Assembly: GCF_021353265.1 (NCBI RefSeq)
Contig: NZ_JAJTWU010000007.1
Location: 310,001 to 374,000, forward strand
From: Pelomonas cellulosilytica
GTDB taxonomy: Bacteria > Pseudomonadota > Gammaproteobacteria > Burkholderiales > Burkholderiaceae_C
Direction of reading: 5' to 3'
DNA length: 64,000 nucleotides
Shown: piece after piece, positions 16,796-25,450 of the stretch
Position numbering within the stretch: position 1 is the stretch's first letter
Layout: every line of letters begins with the position of its first letter
Made by a program: the position numbers and the translations under genes
Notes under the pieces: generated by a model
The model's database searches: none
Told to the model about the DNA's origin: nothing
What the model saw: the letters and a program-made list of their open reading frames with translations, nothing else

Positions 16796-17590
16796 TCAGG
16801 CAGCGACCTGGCGGAAGAATCGCTCGAACGACGCGTCCACCGCGTCCCGCGCGCCGCCGATGATGTTCAGCCCCCACGTGAAGCCGTAGACATCGTCGAA
16901 CGGCACGCCGCGCAGTCGCGCCTGCGTCTCGCGCACCAGCGACGGCCGCGCGGGCACGTGGTTGGGTACGCTGTACATGAAACTCACGTGCCGGCGGTCC
17001 TGCGCGACGTGCAGCGCGTCGCCCGCCAGCAGCAGCGCCCGGCCAGGCCCCTGCCAGTGCAGCACCGTGCTGCCAGGGAAATGCCCCGGGCAGCGCAGCA
17101 GCGTCGCGCCGCCGCCCAGGTCCAGCGTGTCGCCACGCCAGAACTCCAGGTGCGGCGAGCGCCGGCTGACCCACTCGCGGTCGTTCTCGTGCAGGTAGAC
17201 CGGCACGCCACCCAGCGCCTCGCTCCAGCGCACCATGGCCGAATAGAAGTGCGGGTGCGAGATGGCCATGCGCGTCACGCCGCCGCGCGCCTGCAGCACC
17301 GCGACCGCCGCGTCCGTCACCAGCGCGGTGGCCTCCCACAGCAGCCCGGCTTCGGGCAGGTGCAGCGACCGCTGCGGGATGGCGAAAGCCGGCGCAATGC
17401 CGATGCCCAGCAGCGCATGGTCCATCTCCACCCGCGTGTCGCGGCTTGCGGCCAGCTCGCCATGCGTCGTCCAGGCCTGGCCCTGCCAACCGACGTACTG
17501 GCGGTCATCGCTGCAGATGCGGCACAGCGCCGGCGGCTGCGGGCTGTCGTCGTGTTCGGTGCCGCAAGTGCGGCACATGAAATGGGGCAT
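16796..17590 (-). CDS. MBL-fold metallo-hydrolase with N-terminal zinc-ribbon-like segment
   Basis: A 264-residue enzyme. The first 30 residues carry two Cys pairs (CRTCGTEH and CRIC), a rubredoxin- or zinc-ribbon-like module. The rest is a metallo-beta-lactamase fold: SHPHFYSAM stands where HxHxDH is usual, so the Asp-His half is altered, while CPGHFPGST and GDALHV match the third and fourth motifs. I chose ATG 17590, which has GGAGGT just upstream; another start at 17602 overlaps that site. It converges on the HD-GYP gene. The substrate is not known; the group includes glyoxalase II-like thioesterases. Confidence 0.7.
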   Translation of the reverse strand: MPHFMCRTCGTEHDDSPQPPALCRICSDDRQYVGWQGQAWTTHGELAASRDTRVEMDHALLGIGIAPAFAIPQRSLHLPEAGLLWEATALVTDAAVAVLQARGGVTRMAISHPHFYSAMVRWSEALGGVPVYLHENDREWVSRRSPHLEFWRGDTLDLGGGATLLRCPGHFPGSTVLHWQGPGRALLLAGDALHVAQDRRHVSFMYSVPNHVPARPSLVRETQARLRGVPFDDVYGFTWGLNIIGGARDAVDASFERFFRQVAA

Positions 17591-17663
17591 GGCGACCTCC
17601 ATGAAGCGAGAGCCGCCAGCCTAGGCCATGCGCCCGCTGACGCCGAGGGCCAAGCGCCGGCAA

Positions 17664-19109
17664 TCACAGGGTGCCAAGCGCCCGCGCCAGCCGCCGCACC
17701 GCCTCCGGGATGCGTGCGGCACTGATGCTGCCGTAGCCCAGCACCAGGCCTGGCAGCACCTCGTCGCCGAAGGCATAGCGGCTCAACGGCTCGACGGCCA
17801 CGCCGGCGGCCCAGGCGCGGCGGGTCAACTCGTCGGCGTCCACGCCCGGCAGCGCCACCGCCAGATGCAGGCCGGCGATGGACGGGTAGATGGCTGCGCG
17901 ATCGCCCAGGTGGCGCCTGAGCATCTGCTCCAGCACGCGGCGCCGCGTGCCGTACTCCGCGCGCAGCCGCCGGACATGTCGCAGCAGGTGGCCTTCGGCG
18001 ATGAAGTCCGCCACGGCCGCCTGCATAGGCGCCGGCGGCCCGAAGCCCGCCGTCTGCTGTGCGGCCACCAGCGCATCCCGTGCCCACGGCGGCGCGACGA
18101 CATAGCCCAGCCTCAGCGCCGGCAGCATGCTCTTGGACAACGTGCCGACATAGAACACGCGGCCGTCGCGGTCCAGCGTCTTCAGCGCGTCCAGCGGCCG
18201 CGCGGTGAAGCGGAATTCGCCGTCGTAGTCGTCCTCGATGACGATGGCCTGGCGGGCCGCAGCCCACTGCAGCAACGCGCGCCGCCGCGGCAGCGACATC
18301 GCCATGCCCAGCGGCGCCTGGTGCGACGGCGTGACGCAGACGATGCGGGCCTCGTCCGGCAACGCGTCCACCACCAGCCCTTGCGCGTCCAGCGGCACCG
18401 GCGCCAGACAGGCGCCCGCCCCCAGCAGCGCCGCTCGCAGCGGCGGGTAGCCGGGGTTCTCCACCGCCGCGAGCGTGTGGCCCGGCGTGACGAGTACCCG
18501 CGCGATCAGGTCGAACGCCTGCTGCGCTCCGGCCGTGATGACGATATCCGCCGCAGTGCACGCCACGGCGCGTGACGACGACACATGCCCGGCAATGGCC
18601 TCCCGCAGCGCTGGCACACCTTGCGCGACGGGGTAGCCCGCAGGCATCTGGGCGGCGGCCTGCAATGCGCGGGTGTGTAGCCGACGCAGCACGTCAAACG
18701 GGAAGCCGGCGACCTCCGGCACGCCGGTCCTGAACGGGTAGGCCGGCGAGGCCCCGCTGACGACCGGCGCCGGCCAGCCGCCAACGGCGCCCCGCAGCCA
18801 GCGGCTGTCGGCCCAGGGCGCGACGCTGGCGCGGTCCGACACGGCCACCGCCGCGCGCGGCAGTTCAGCCACGAAGCTGCCGGCCGCGCCGCGTGACTCC
18901 AGCCAGCCCTCGGCCGCCAGCAGCTCGTAGGCCGCCACGGCCGTGTTGCGCGAGACGCCCGCCTGCGCGGCCAGCTGCCGCGTGGAGGGCAGCCGCAGCC
19001 CGGCGGCCAGCCGCCCGCTGGCGATGGCGTCTCGCAACGCCGCATGCAGGCTGGCCAGCCGCGCCCCCCGGGCGCCGAGGGCCAGATCCAGTTCCAGGCT
19101 TGGCTCCAT
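17664..19109 (-). CDS. MocR/PdxR-type GntR regulator with aminotransferase domain
   Basis: A 481-residue transcription factor: a GntR winged helix (about residues 20-85; GLRLPSTRQLAAQAGVSRNTAVAAYELL) joined to a fold-type I aminotransferase domain that should bind pyridoxal phosphate. The expected lysine is in GTLSKSMLPALRLGY. I use ATG 19109; a TTG three codons earlier is possible. It is divergent from a cupin gene, and the gap and start region hold two direct copies of CTTGGCTC (19099 and 19123), the spacing style of MocR operators. The cupin is thus its likely target. The effector, an amino compound or PLP, cannot be read. Confidence 0.85.
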   Translation of the reverse strand: MEPSLELDLALGARGARLASLHAALRDAIASGRLAAGLRLPSTRQLAAQAGVSRNTAVAAYELLAAEGWLESRGAAGSFVAELPRAAVAVSDRASVAPWADSRWLRGAVGGWPAPVVSGASPAYPFRTGVPEVAGFPFDVLRRLHTRALQAAAQMPAGYPVAQGVPALREAIAGHVSSSRAVACTAADIVITAGAQQAFDLIARVLVTPGHTLAAVENPGYPPLRAALLGAGACLAPVPLDAQGLVVDALPDEARIVCVTPSHQAPLGMAMSLPRRRALLQWAAARQAIVIEDDYDGEFRFTARPLDALKTLDRDGRVFYVGTLSKSMLPALRLGYVVAPPWARDALVAAQQTAGFGPPAPMQAAVADFIAEGHLLRHVRRLRAEYGTRRRVLEQMLRRHLGDRAAIYPSIAGLHLAVALPGVDADELTRRAWAAGVAVEPLSRYAFGDEVLPGLVLGYGSISAARIPEAVRRLARALGTL

Positions 19110-19124
19110 GGATTCCAATCTTCT

Positions 19125-19143
19125 TGGCTCTTGAAGGGAGCCA
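19125..19143. promoter_or_regulatory. Inverted repeat between mocR-type gene and cupin
   Basis: TGGCTC-TTGAAGG-GAGCCA is a perfect 6-7-6 inverted repeat in the divergent promoter region. Its left arm is also the second copy of the direct repeat CTTGGCTC. It is a candidate operator for the MocR-type regulator. Confidence 0.35.
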
Positions 19144-19211
19144 TCGCGGGGCGCACTCTACGGCCTGTTCACCCGACGCCTATCGGCCCTAGCGCTTTTG
19201 AGGAGCACACG

Positions 19212-19688
19212 ATGACACCGCCCTACCCCTTCGATGGCCTCCGGCCGCATGTTGAGTCGCATGTGCGCGCTGCGCTCGAGCGCACTGGCCTCGACGCCTG
19301 GATGCCCGAGGGCGATGGCAAGTGGTCGCTGCCGCTGCAGTTCATCCCGGGTGGCGGTTGGGTGGAACTGATGCGTCTGGCGCCAGGCACGGTGTTGCCG
19401 CTGCACCGCCATCACGGCGAGGCGCACGGCCTGAACCTGCAGGGGCAACGCCGGCTGGACGACGGCAGGGTCATCGGCCCCGGCGAATATGTCTTCGAGC
19501 CGGCCGGCAACGTGGACAGCTGGCAGGCGACCGGCAACGAGCCGCTGGTGCTGCACGTCGTCGTGCGCGGCGATGTGGACTACATGGCCGCCAACGGCGC
19601 CGTCTTGCGCCGGATCACCACGCCCGATCGGCTGGCCAGCTACCGCGCGTTCTGCGCGGTGCGCGGCCTGAAGCCGCAGTTGGCCTGA
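19212..19688 (+). CDS. Cupin, 2,4'-dihydroxyacetophenone dioxygenase family
   Basis: A 158-residue single-domain cupin. GAGGAG lies before ATG 19212. The first cupin motif is LPLHRHHGEAHGLNLQGQ, with two or three His and a Glu for a metal, and the second is GEYVFEPAGNVDSWQ. The order FIPGGGWVELMRLAPGTVLPLHRHH matches the dihydroxyacetophenone dioxygenase family, which cleaves a C-C bond with non-haem iron. The exact substrate is unknown; many family members are only named by similarity. It is probably controlled by the divergent MocR-type gene. Confidence 0.75.
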   Translation: MTPPYPFDGLRPHVESHVRAALERTGLDAWMPEGDGKWSLPLQFIPGGGWVELMRLAPGTVLPLHRHHGEAHGLNLQGQRRLDDGRVIGPGEYVFEPAGNVDSWQATGNEPLVLHVVVRGDVDYMAANGAVLRRITTPDRLASYRAFCAVRGLKPQLA

Positions 19689-19786
19689 TCACGCGGCAGC
19701 CATCAGGGCCTCGGCGTCGCCCCGGCGGCGACACCCGTGAAGGTCTGGCGTGACCAGGCTCACCTTCGCCGTAGGTCGAACAGAAG

Positions 19787-20938
19787 CTAAAACACCACCT
19801 CGACCCGCAACCCACCCTCGGGCCGGTTGCTGAGCACCAGCGCCGCGCCCTGGCGGCGCACCAGCTGCTGCGCGATGTACAGGCCCAGGCCCGTACCGCC
19901 GGTCCCGCGGTTGCGCGAACCCTCGACACGCCGGAACGGCTGGCGCACGCGGGCCAGTTCCGCCTCAGGGATGCCGGGTCCGTCGTCCTCCACGACAAGG
20001 CGGGTCACGCCGGCGGACAGGTCCACGCGCACGCGGGCGCTGCCGGCGTAGCGCAGCGCGTTGCCCACCAGGTTGTCGACGACGCGGCGCAGCGCCAGCG
20101 GCTCGGCCTGCACGATCGCGGACGGCCCGGCAAAGTCCACGCGTGCGCCGGTCTCCGCCAGGTCGTCCACGGCCGACTGGGCCAGCGCCGCCAGGTCCAC
20201 GCGCTGCAGCGGCGCGGCCTCTGCCGGGCGGAAGACTTCGATGACGCTCTCGACAAGTTGGTTCATCTCGCGCAAGTCGTCCACGCAACGCTCGCGAAGC
20301 TGGGCGTCGACTCCTCCCGTCTCCAGCCGCAGCCGCATGCGTGTCAGCGGCGTGCGCAGGTCGTGCGAGATGGCGGCCATCATCAGGCCGCGCTCCTCGA
20401 ACTGGCCGCTTAGCTCTGCGGCCATGCGGTTGAAGACCTCCGCGGCGTCGCGCACCTCGCGCGTCCCCTCATCCTCACTGAGCAGGGGCGCGCAACGGCC
20501 CTGCGCCAGCGCCGGCGTCAGCTGCTGCGCGGCGCTGACCAGCCGCCGCACCGGGCCGGCCAGCCAGCGCGAGCCCCACCAGGCGGCCAGCGCGATGACC
20601 ACCAGGCGCACGCCATAGTCGACAAGGCTCGCCGACAGCGGCAGGCTCGGCGGAAGCGATGGGAAGGTGGGCATCGGCACCCGTGGCTCGCCCGGCGCTC
20701 GCGGCGGGCGCGGGCCGTCCCCATCACTGCCTTCCCTCGGCGAGTGTGGTGGGCCCGGCCGCAAACCATCGGGCGGATCGGCGAGCTGGCCGTGGTGCAT
20801 CGGAGGCGGCGCCGTGCCGCCGTGCAGCGCCTGTCCGACCAGGCTCCAGGCCGCCAGATGGCTCAGCGTCAGCGCCGCCCACATCAGCAGGAACAGCCGG
20901 AGGCCGAGATGGTCCCAGCGCTTCCACGACTTCAGCAC
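19787..20938 (-). CDS. Sensor histidine kinase with Pro-rich periplasmic loop
   Basis: A 383-residue kinase of the EnvZ/CpxA class. Membrane segments at about 13-36 and 105-122 enclose a short periplasmic loop of about 68 residues that is almost all Pro, Gly and Arg and looks unfolded. A HAMP follows, then H box AISHDLRTPLTRMR with His192, N box (VVDNLVGNALRYAG), DDGPGIPEAE and GTGLGLYIAQQLV. With so little periplasmic fold, the signal may be sensed in the membrane or by a partner, possibly the exported dioxygenase of the same operon. It overlaps the regulator gene by 7 bp. Confidence 0.88.
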   Translation of the reverse strand: MLKSWKRWDHLGLRLFLLMWAALTLSHLAAWSLVGQALHGGTAPPPMHHGQLADPPDGLRPGPPHSPREGSDGDGPRPPRAPGEPRVPMPTFPSLPPSLPLSASLVDYGVRLVVIALAAWWGSRWLAGPVRRLVSAAQQLTPALAQGRCAPLLSEDEGTREVRDAAEVFNRMAAELSGQFEERGLMMAAISHDLRTPLTRMRLRLETGGVDAQLRERCVDDLREMNQLVESVIEVFRPAEAAPLQRVDLAALAQSAVDDLAETGARVDFAGPSAIVQAEPLALRRVVDNLVGNALRYAGSARVRVDLSAGVTRLVVEDDGPGIPEAELARVRQPFRRVEGSRNRGTGGTGLGLYIAQQLVRRQGAALVLSNRPEGGLRVEVVF

Positions 20939-21642
20939 GGAGTCACCTCCGCATCGAACAGATAGCCCTCGCCACGCACTGTGCGAATCAGCATGGGTTC
21001 GCGAGCCGTATCGCCGAGCTTGGCGCGCAGTCGCGACACCGCCAAGTCGATGCTGCGGTCGTTGACCTCCACGCCGGGTGCACGCGTGAGCTCGATGAGC
21101 TGCTCGCGCGTCAGCACGCGGCCGGGCCGCTGCATGAAGGCGGCCAGCAGCCGGAACTCGGCGCTCGACAGCGCCACGCTGACGTCCTGCTCACTGACGA
21201 GCTGCCGCGCCAGCCGGTCGAAGCGCCAGCGCCCGAAGCGCAGCAGCCGCGTGTCGTCTGCCGGCGCGCCGCCCTTGCTGGCGCGCCGCACCAGCGCCTG
21301 CAGGCGCGCCACCAGTTCGCGCGGCTCGAAGGGCTTGGCCAAGTAGTCATCCGCGCCCAGCTCCAGCCCGACGACGCGGCTCATCGTGTCACCGCGCGCG
21401 GTCAGCATCAGCACCGGCGGCGTCTGCGCCTGCGTGGACAGCCAGCGCAGCAGCGTGAGCCCGTCTTCGCCGGGCAGCATGAGGTCCAGCACGACGACAT
21501 CCACCGGCGTGGACGCCAGCGCCTGGCGCAACGCCCGGCCGTCCGCCGCCGCGATGACCTCCCACCCGAAGCCGGCCAAGTAGGCCGTCAGGCTTGTTCG
21601 GATCTCGGCGTCGTCGTCGACGACCAGGCAGCGCCCTGTCAT
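20932..21642 (-). CDS. OmpR-family response regulator
   Basis: A 236-residue regulator with acidic DDD (9-11), phospho-acceptor Asp53 (VVLDLMLPGEDG), Lys in YLAKPFEPREL and a winged helix (NDRSIDLAVSRLRAKLGD, RTVRGEGYLF). It sits between the intradiol dioxygenase gene, overlapping its stop by 4 bp, and the kinase gene, overlapping its start by 7 bp. All three must share one message. Its close kin are CpxR/RstA-like regulators. It may regulate its own operon. Confidence 0.9.
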   Translation of the reverse strand: MTGRCLVVDDDAEIRTSLTAYLAGFGWEVIAAADGRALRQALASTPVDVVVLDLMLPGEDGLTLLRWLSTQAQTPPVLMLTARGDTMSRVVGLELGADDYLAKPFEPRELVARLQALVRRASKGGAPADDTRLLRFGRWRFDRLARQLVSEQDVSVALSSAEFRLLAAFMQRPGRVLTREQLIELTRAPGVEVNDRSIDLAVSRLRAKLGDTAREPMLIRTVRGEGYLFDAEVTPC

Positions 21643-22562
21643 GCAGCGATGCCCACTTTCAGACGTGCCACGTAGCCGTCGGTCGTCGAGCCGGTGATGG
21701 TGACGATCTGCGTGCTGTAGCCATCGCTGAAGATGCCGTCATTGGACAGGCTGATAGCGGCATGGTTGGCGGCGCTGTTGCCATAGCCGCTGCCGGCGTA
21801 CACGGCCGTGCTGACGTCGGCGGGAAAGCACAGCTGCGACGTGCGCAGCTTGTTACTCCAGTGGGTCGCCGTGTTGGCGCTACGGTAGATCTCGAAGTGG
21901 ATATGCGGCACGCGGCCGGCGTAGCAGCCAGGGTAGATGGTCTGGAAGGCGGCCGCGCCGTCGCTGCCCGTGGGCTGCACGCCGCGCAGGTAGTTCTCGG
22001 CCGTCACGCCGCTGGAATACATGGAATAGCGGCCCTGGGCGTCGCAGTGCCACAGGTAGATCGCGTAGCCGGACAGGTCGGCACAGGAGGCGTTCGTGTT
22101 CACGAGCTCGATGATGACCTGAAGTGGCACGCCCGTGGCCACGCCGGTGGCGCCCGCGATGCTGCTGCGGATGTCGCTACGCACGATGCCCGACAGGCCC
22201 AGGGCATTGGCGATGCTGCCGCTGGCGCCGGTGTTGGACCCGTCTCCCGGGTAGGGGCCTTCGGTCTCTGACGGGATCACGCTACAGCCCGTCGCGGTGG
22301 TGCTGCTGCCACTGGACGACGAGCTGCTCCCGGAGGCGCTCGACGAGCCCGACGAGCTGCCGCTGCCACTGCTCATGGAGACCGAGTCGCTGGAGCCGCC
22401 TCCGCCGCAGCCGGACAGCACCAGAGCGCCCGCGCTGGGCAGCGAGACGGCGCCCGCGCCGATCAGCCAGCGTAGCGCCGCGCGGCGCTGCAAGGCCTGC
22501 CACTGCAGGCGGGCGAGGTCATGGGCCAGGCCATGGTCGTGGGGGGCGTCGTGGTGATGCAT
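21639..22562 (-). CDS. Exported lipoprotein-type intradiol ring-cleavage dioxygenase
   Basis: A 307-residue protein related to protocatechuate and catechol 1,2-type dioxygenases. Start ATG 22562 has AGGAG 5 bases upstream. The N-terminus is His-rich (MHHHDAPHDHG), then a twin-arginine-like signal (QRRAALRWLIGAG) ends in lipobox LVLSGC. A serine/glycine linker of about 35 residues follows. The catalytic domain has SETEGPYPGDGS, a Tyr in GRYSMYSSG, then FQTIYPGCYAGRVPHIHFEIYRS, which holds the second Tyr and both His for Fe(III). It is thus a surface or periplasmic enzyme. It leads an operon with a two-component system. Confidence 0.8.
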   Translation of the reverse strand: MHHHDAPHDHGLAHDLARLQWQALQRRAALRWLIGAGAVSLPSAGALVLSGCGGGGSSDSVSMSSGSGSSSGSSSASGSSSSSSGSSTTATGCSVIPSETEGPYPGDGSNTGASGSIANALGLSGIVRSDIRSSIAGATGVATGVPLQVIIELVNTNASCADLSGYAIYLWHCDAQGRYSMYSSGVTAENYLRGVQPTGSDGAAAFQTIYPGCYAGRVPHIHFEIYRSANTATHWSNKLRTSQLCFPADVSTAVYAGSGYGNSAANHAAISLSNDGIFSDGYSTQIVTITGSTTDGYVARLKVGIAA

Positions 22563-22706
22563 GCCAGCTCCTGTGTGGGATGGCGGCATTGCATCGCCCG
22601 GATGTATCGGGTGGATGGGCAGATTGTGTCGAGGCCGACATAGCGGCGCGCGCGGTGGCTCTGTGCGGCCTGTGCGGCGCACACGCCCCATCTCCGGCCA
22701 AGGCCA

Positions 22707-23954
22707 TCACCCCAGGATCAACTGCAACGACCCCTGCAACGCGCGGATCAACGCCTCCAGCGCCTGCAGCAAGCGCTCGCTGCCCTGGTGCATGCGCTGC
22801 ACCGCATCCCCCTGCTCCACCCGCAGCCCGCGCAGCAGCACCAGCCAGGCTTCGTCCACCGCTGCGAACGCCGGTTGCAGCGCAGGGCCGGCGAGCGGCG
22901 CGGCGCGGACCTGCTCGTAGGCCTTCAGGAACTCGTCCAGCCCCGCCGTCAGGCCGCTGGCGTCATGCCCAGGCAGCACCTGCGACAGCAGGCCCTCCTT
23001 GGCCAGCCGCTGGCTCAGCAGCCGCAGCCGCGTCACCTGCGCCAGCAGGCCCACGGGGCGCTGGCCGGCGCGCTCGCTCAGCTTGGCCACCAGCACCTCG
23101 CTGGCCTCCAGCAGCCGCTGGGCCGCCCGGTCGCTGCGCGTCAGGTCCGGCGGGCGGGCCGTCAACGCGACGTGCAGCTGCGTCCAGGCGGCGGACACCG
23201 CGGCCAGTTCGTCGACAAGGTCGTGCCGCAGCAGCTCTGCGAGGCGCGTGAGATTGCCGGCCACACGTTCGGCCGACGTGTCCAGCAAAAGCTGGCACTC
23301 GCGCCGTTCGGGCGGCGACAGTCTGGGCCACTGCCGCAGCGCCTGCAGCTTGACGAGGCGCTGGCTCAGCATTCGCTGCGCGCCGGCACGCTCCAGCGCC
23401 TCGGCCAGCTCGGACGTGTGCACAACCCCGCGCGCCACCTCGGGCAGCTTGGCCTGCGTCTGCATCGCCGTGCTGCGCAGCAGCGCAAAGGCGGCCGCCT
23501 CGTCGATGCCCCGCGCCTGCATGAGCAGGCCCTTGGCGCGCTCGGTCCACTTCCGTTCCTCCAGCCTGGCCAGCGCGGCGCTGTCCCGGGCCTGCAACTG
23601 CGTCGCCAGGTCCTGCACCCACAGCAAGGCCTCGTGCAGCGCGGTGGCGTCGGTTTGCGACGGCAGCCACTGCAGTACGCCGCGGGAGAGCAGTAGGCGG
23701 CGCTCATCGGCCGTCGGTGGTGGCGACAGCAGCAGCACGGGGGCGCCAAAGGGGCGATCGCCGCCCAGCCACTGCGCCAAGGCGGTGCGATCGGCGCACC
23801 ACAGCAGAACCACCGTAGCGCCCGCGTCGGCCGAACTCGGCTCCGCAACGGTGCGCCAGACCCAGCCCATGCCTCCCAGGGCCGCGGCCTGTGGCGGTGG
23901 ATTGGGACAGCAGATCAACGGGAACGAAGGGGAAACGGGGGCGGGTTCGGACAT
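22707..23954 (-). CDS. Soluble ANTAR regulator with PilJ/P-box nitrate-sensor motifs (NasR-like)
   Basis: A 415-residue cytoplasmic protein with no membrane segment. Residues 20-120 are a weak receiver-like fold; about 130-187 form an ANTAR domain (LEERKWTERAKGLLMQARGID). Two PilJ/NarX P-box-like motifs follow, AGAQRMLSQRLVKLQ (about 190) and TRLRLLSQRLAKEGLL (about 305). In Klebsiella NasR the nitrate-sensing domain comes before ANTAR; here the order is reversed. It is divergent from narK, and a nitrate-responsive antitermination role is the natural inference. The start is uncertain: ATG 24020 is also open and neither has a good ribosome site. Confidence 0.72.
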   Translation of the reverse strand: MSEPAPVSPSFPLICCPNPPPQAAALGGMGWVWRTVAEPSSADAGATVVLLWCADRTALAQWLGGDRPFGAPVLLLSPPPTADERRLLLSRGVLQWLPSQTDATALHEALLWVQDLATQLQARDSAALARLEERKWTERAKGLLMQARGIDEAAAFALLRSTAMQTQAKLPEVARGVVHTSELAEALERAGAQRMLSQRLVKLQALRQWPRLSPPERRECQLLLDTSAERVAGNLTRLAELLRHDLVDELAAVSAAWTQLHVALTARPPDLTRSDRAAQRLLEASEVLVAKLSERAGQRPVGLLAQVTRLRLLSQRLAKEGLLSQVLPGHDASGLTAGLDEFLKAYEQVRAAPLAGPALQPAFAAVDEAWLVLLRGLRVEQGDAVQRMHQGSERLLQALEALIRALQGSLQLILG

Positions 23955-24145
23955 GGCAGAAGGGCTCACGCCCCAAAACGGCGCAAGAAGCAGGCCAGCC
24001 GGGGCTCGATGCGCGGGCATGGAGTTTGCGACAGACGTGGCGTGGTGCTCGCAATGGTGCGGGCACGCCCACCGAGACGTCCCTGCCGCCCTGGCACGTG
24101 ACCGGTGGGGGCCGGGTCGTCCGTTGACCGACGATAGAGCCCCTG

Positions 24146-25399
24146 ATGTCAGCCCTGCACCACTTCCGCCGCGCCGGCCACAGCCCCACGCTGTTCGCCG
24201 CCTTCCTGTATTTCGCGTTCTCCTGCTGCATCTGGGTGCTGAACGGCGCGCTGGCCCCCTTCATCAGCGAGGCCTACGGCCTGACGCCCGCGCAAAAGGG
24301 GCTGATGCTCTCGATCCCCATCATGGCCGGCGCGATGATGCGCTTTCCGCTCGGACTGCTGTCGCAGTACATCGGCCGCAAGAACGCGACGCTGGTCGAG
24401 ATGGGCATGATCGCGGTGGCTATGCTGTACGGCGTGTTCATGGTCAAGGGCTACGACGACCTGCTGGCCATGGGCGTGTTGCTGGGCATCGCCGGCGCGA
24501 GCTTCGGCGTGGCGCTGTCGCTGGGATCGGGTTGGTTCCCGCCGCAGTACAAGGGTCTGGCCATGGGCCTGGTGGGCGCAGGCAACGTCGGCACCGCCGT
24601 GTCCGTGCTGGTCGCGCCGCCGCTGGCTCAGGCCTTCGGCTGGCAGACGGTGTACGGCTTCGCCGCAGCGGCCATCCTCGTGCCGATGTTCGTCATGGTC
24701 GTCTTCGCCAAGGAGCCGCCGGACGTCGACGCGCATGCGTCCATCCGCGAGCACATCGCCTGCCTGTTCGAGAAGGACGGCTGGGCCTTCAGTCTGATCT
24801 ACGGCGTGACCTTCGGCGGCTTCATCGGCCTCACCACCTTCCTGCCGACCTACTACTACGACCAGTTCGGCGTCTCCAAGGTGCAGGCCGGGCAGCTGAC
24901 GATGCTGGCGGCCTTCATGGGCGCGGCGGTGCGCGTCGTCGGCGGCTGGCTGTCCGACCGCTGGGGCGGCGTGAACATGCTGACCGGCGTGCTCGTCGTC
25001 GTGGCCGTCGCGCTGGCGTCGGTGGGCCTGGCCAGCGCGTCGCTGGTGCTGACGACGCTGCTGCTCATCGTCTGCTTCGCCGCCTTGGGCGCCGGCAACG
25101 GCGCGCTGTTCCAGCTCGTGCCGCTGCGCTGGCCGACGGCCACGGCCGTGGCCGGCTCCATGATCGGCGAGGTCGGCGCACTCGGCGGTGGTCTGGTGCC
25201 CAACCTGATGGGCCTGTCCAGGCAGCACACCGGCACCTACCTGTGGGGCTTCGTCGTCTTTGCCGTGCTTGCGCTGCTGATGCTGTTCGTCATGCGCCTC
25301 ATGCAGATCCGCTGGACGCGAACATGGGCCGAAAAGGGTGGCCGAGCGCGGCGCACCGCGGCGGCGGCGGACGAGCCGGTGCACTACCAGCGCGTCTGA
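24146..25399 (+). CDS. narK: Nitrate/nitrite MFS transporter, NarK family
   Basis: A 417-residue, 12-segment major facilitator protein. NarK signatures are present: FGVALSLGSGWFPPQYKGLAMG and GAGNVGTAVS in segment 5, and GEVGALGGGLVPNLMG in segment 11, the nitrate signature. Conserved Arg residues in segments 2 and 8 appear in MMRFPLGLL and AVRVVGGWLSDRWGG. It is placed with nasA, so assimilation rather than respiration is likely. It gives the cell a second nitrate importer beside NrtABC. A TGGCACG stretch upstream lacks the -12 GC and is not a good sigma-54 site. Confidence 0.92.
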   Translation: MSALHHFRRAGHSPTLFAAFLYFAFSCCIWVLNGALAPFISEAYGLTPAQKGLMLSIPIMAGAMMRFPLGLLSQYIGRKNATLVEMGMIAVAMLYGVFMVKGYDDLLAMGVLLGIAGASFGVALSLGSGWFPPQYKGLAMGLVGAGNVGTAVSVLVAPPLAQAFGWQTVYGFAAAAILVPMFVMVVFAKEPPDVDAHASIREHIACLFEKDGWAFSLIYGVTFGGFIGLTTFLPTYYYDQFGVSKVQAGQLTMLAAFMGAAVRVVGGWLSDRWGGVNMLTGVLVVVAVALASVGLASASLVLTTLLLIVCFAALGAGNGALFQLVPLRWPTATAVAGSMIGEVGALGGGLVPNLMGLSRQHTGTYLWGFVVFAVLALLMLFVMRLMQIRWTRTWAEKGGRARRTAAAADEPVHYQRV

Positions 25400-25450
25400 C
25401 CCCCGAGCCAGGGACATGCCGGCCGCGCGCGGCTCGGCACACTAAGGGGC

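Noticed and set aside
24092-24106. Sigma-54-like sequence upstream of narK
   Set aside because: TGGCACG is present, but the -12 region reads CGGT and lacks the essential GC, so it does not meet the RpoN consensus.
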